A stretch of DNA of 39,052 nucleotides from Streptomyces luteolifulvus. Its GTDB lineage: Bacteria; Actinomycetota; Actinomycetes; Streptomycetales; Streptomycetaceae. This document shows, piece after piece, positions 39,017 to 39,052 of the stretch. The stretch is from contig NZ_VZRB01000011.1 of NCBI RefSeq assembly GCF_008806595.1, positions 1 through 39,052 of the forward strand, written 5' to 3'. Within the stretch, counting starts at the first letter, position 1. The number at the start of each line of letters is the position of its first letter. The position numbers and the translations under genes were made by a program. Below the pieces are notes generated by a model that saw nothing but the letters and a program-made list of their open reading frames with translations, made no database searches and was not told where the DNA came from.

Positions 39017-39052
39017 AAAATTTGGAAAGCAGGGTGGCGGGGAAGGGTATTT

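Noticed and set aside
1..39052. CRISPR arrays, insertion sequences, integrase sites, tRNA or rRNA genes
   Set aside because: No regularly spaced repeats, transposase motifs or cloverleaf sequences were seen on either strand.

Overview
The window is a very GC-rich stretch of an actinomycete chromosome, almost certainly Streptomyces. The evidence is G/C-biased third codon positions, frequent GTG and TTG starts, actinobacterial cytochrome bcc-aa3 genes, a SAM-IV riboswitch, a three-tryptophan leader before a fused trpE(G), and a gene order that matches my memory of S. coelicolor from about SCO2155 (ctaD) down to SCO2115 (class II DAHP synthase). Much of the order is also shared with the Mycobacterium tuberculosis block Rv2178c-Rv2196. 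This is ordinary core chromosome with one likely accessory insertion.

Layout. 1-7.6 kb: respiratory genes ctaD (5'-truncated), ctaF, ctaE and qcrCAB for the bcc-aa3 supercomplex, interrupted by an L,D-transpeptidase lipoprotein and a degenerate receiver-domain protein. 7.6-10.6 kb: trpD, then a SAM-IV aptamer with a possible six-residue upstream ORF and nested hairpins leading a cysteine-desulfurase-like enzyme. 10.6-13.5 kb: a stand-alone Lrp/AsnC effector domain translationally coupled to a rhomboid protease, divergent from a zinc-ribbon protein and a coiled-coil NYN nuclease-like protein. 13.8-17.3 kb: two paralogous secreted NlpC/P60 cell-wall hydrolases and a gluzincin-like lipoprotein. 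17.3-23.5 kb: a GT87 mannosyltransferase divergent from a PimB'-like GT4, a Tat-exported cholesterol oxidase that I do not expect at this point in the conserved order, and a FadD15-like acyl-CoA ligase. 23.7-28 kb: metallophosphoesterase, SRPBCC protein, ArsA-like ATPase with an altered P-loop, a SCO2127-like protein and glucokinase glkA. 28-33.3 kb: EEP hydrolase, acidic membrane protein, carboxylesterase, PlsC-type acyltransferase, and a histidine kinase/response regulator pair in the MacSR position. 33.3-39 kb: phosphofructokinase, D-lactate dehydrogenase, trpE(G) with its attenuator, and divergent class II DAHP synthase.

Working together. Three themes recur: aerobic respiration, cell-envelope assembly (peptidoglycan hydrolases and cross-linker, phosphatidylinositol mannosides, acyl lipids), and carbon flow from glucose through glycolysis and DAHP to anthranilate and tryptophan.

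Regulatory DNA is rich. At least eight genes have a TAnnnT hexamer 6-8 nt before the start codon and no ribosome-binding site, the signature of leaderless mRNA. There are strong hairpin terminators, four copies of a dispersed intergenic repeat, a CRP-like palindrome at pfkA, and a perfect palindrome across the ctaE start. I see no CRISPR array, transposase, tRNA or rRNA, and no clearly novel multi-gene system. The least explained elements are the coupled rhomboid/effector-domain pair, the zinc-ribbon/NYN pair, the altered-P-loop ATPase and the ctaE palindrome.
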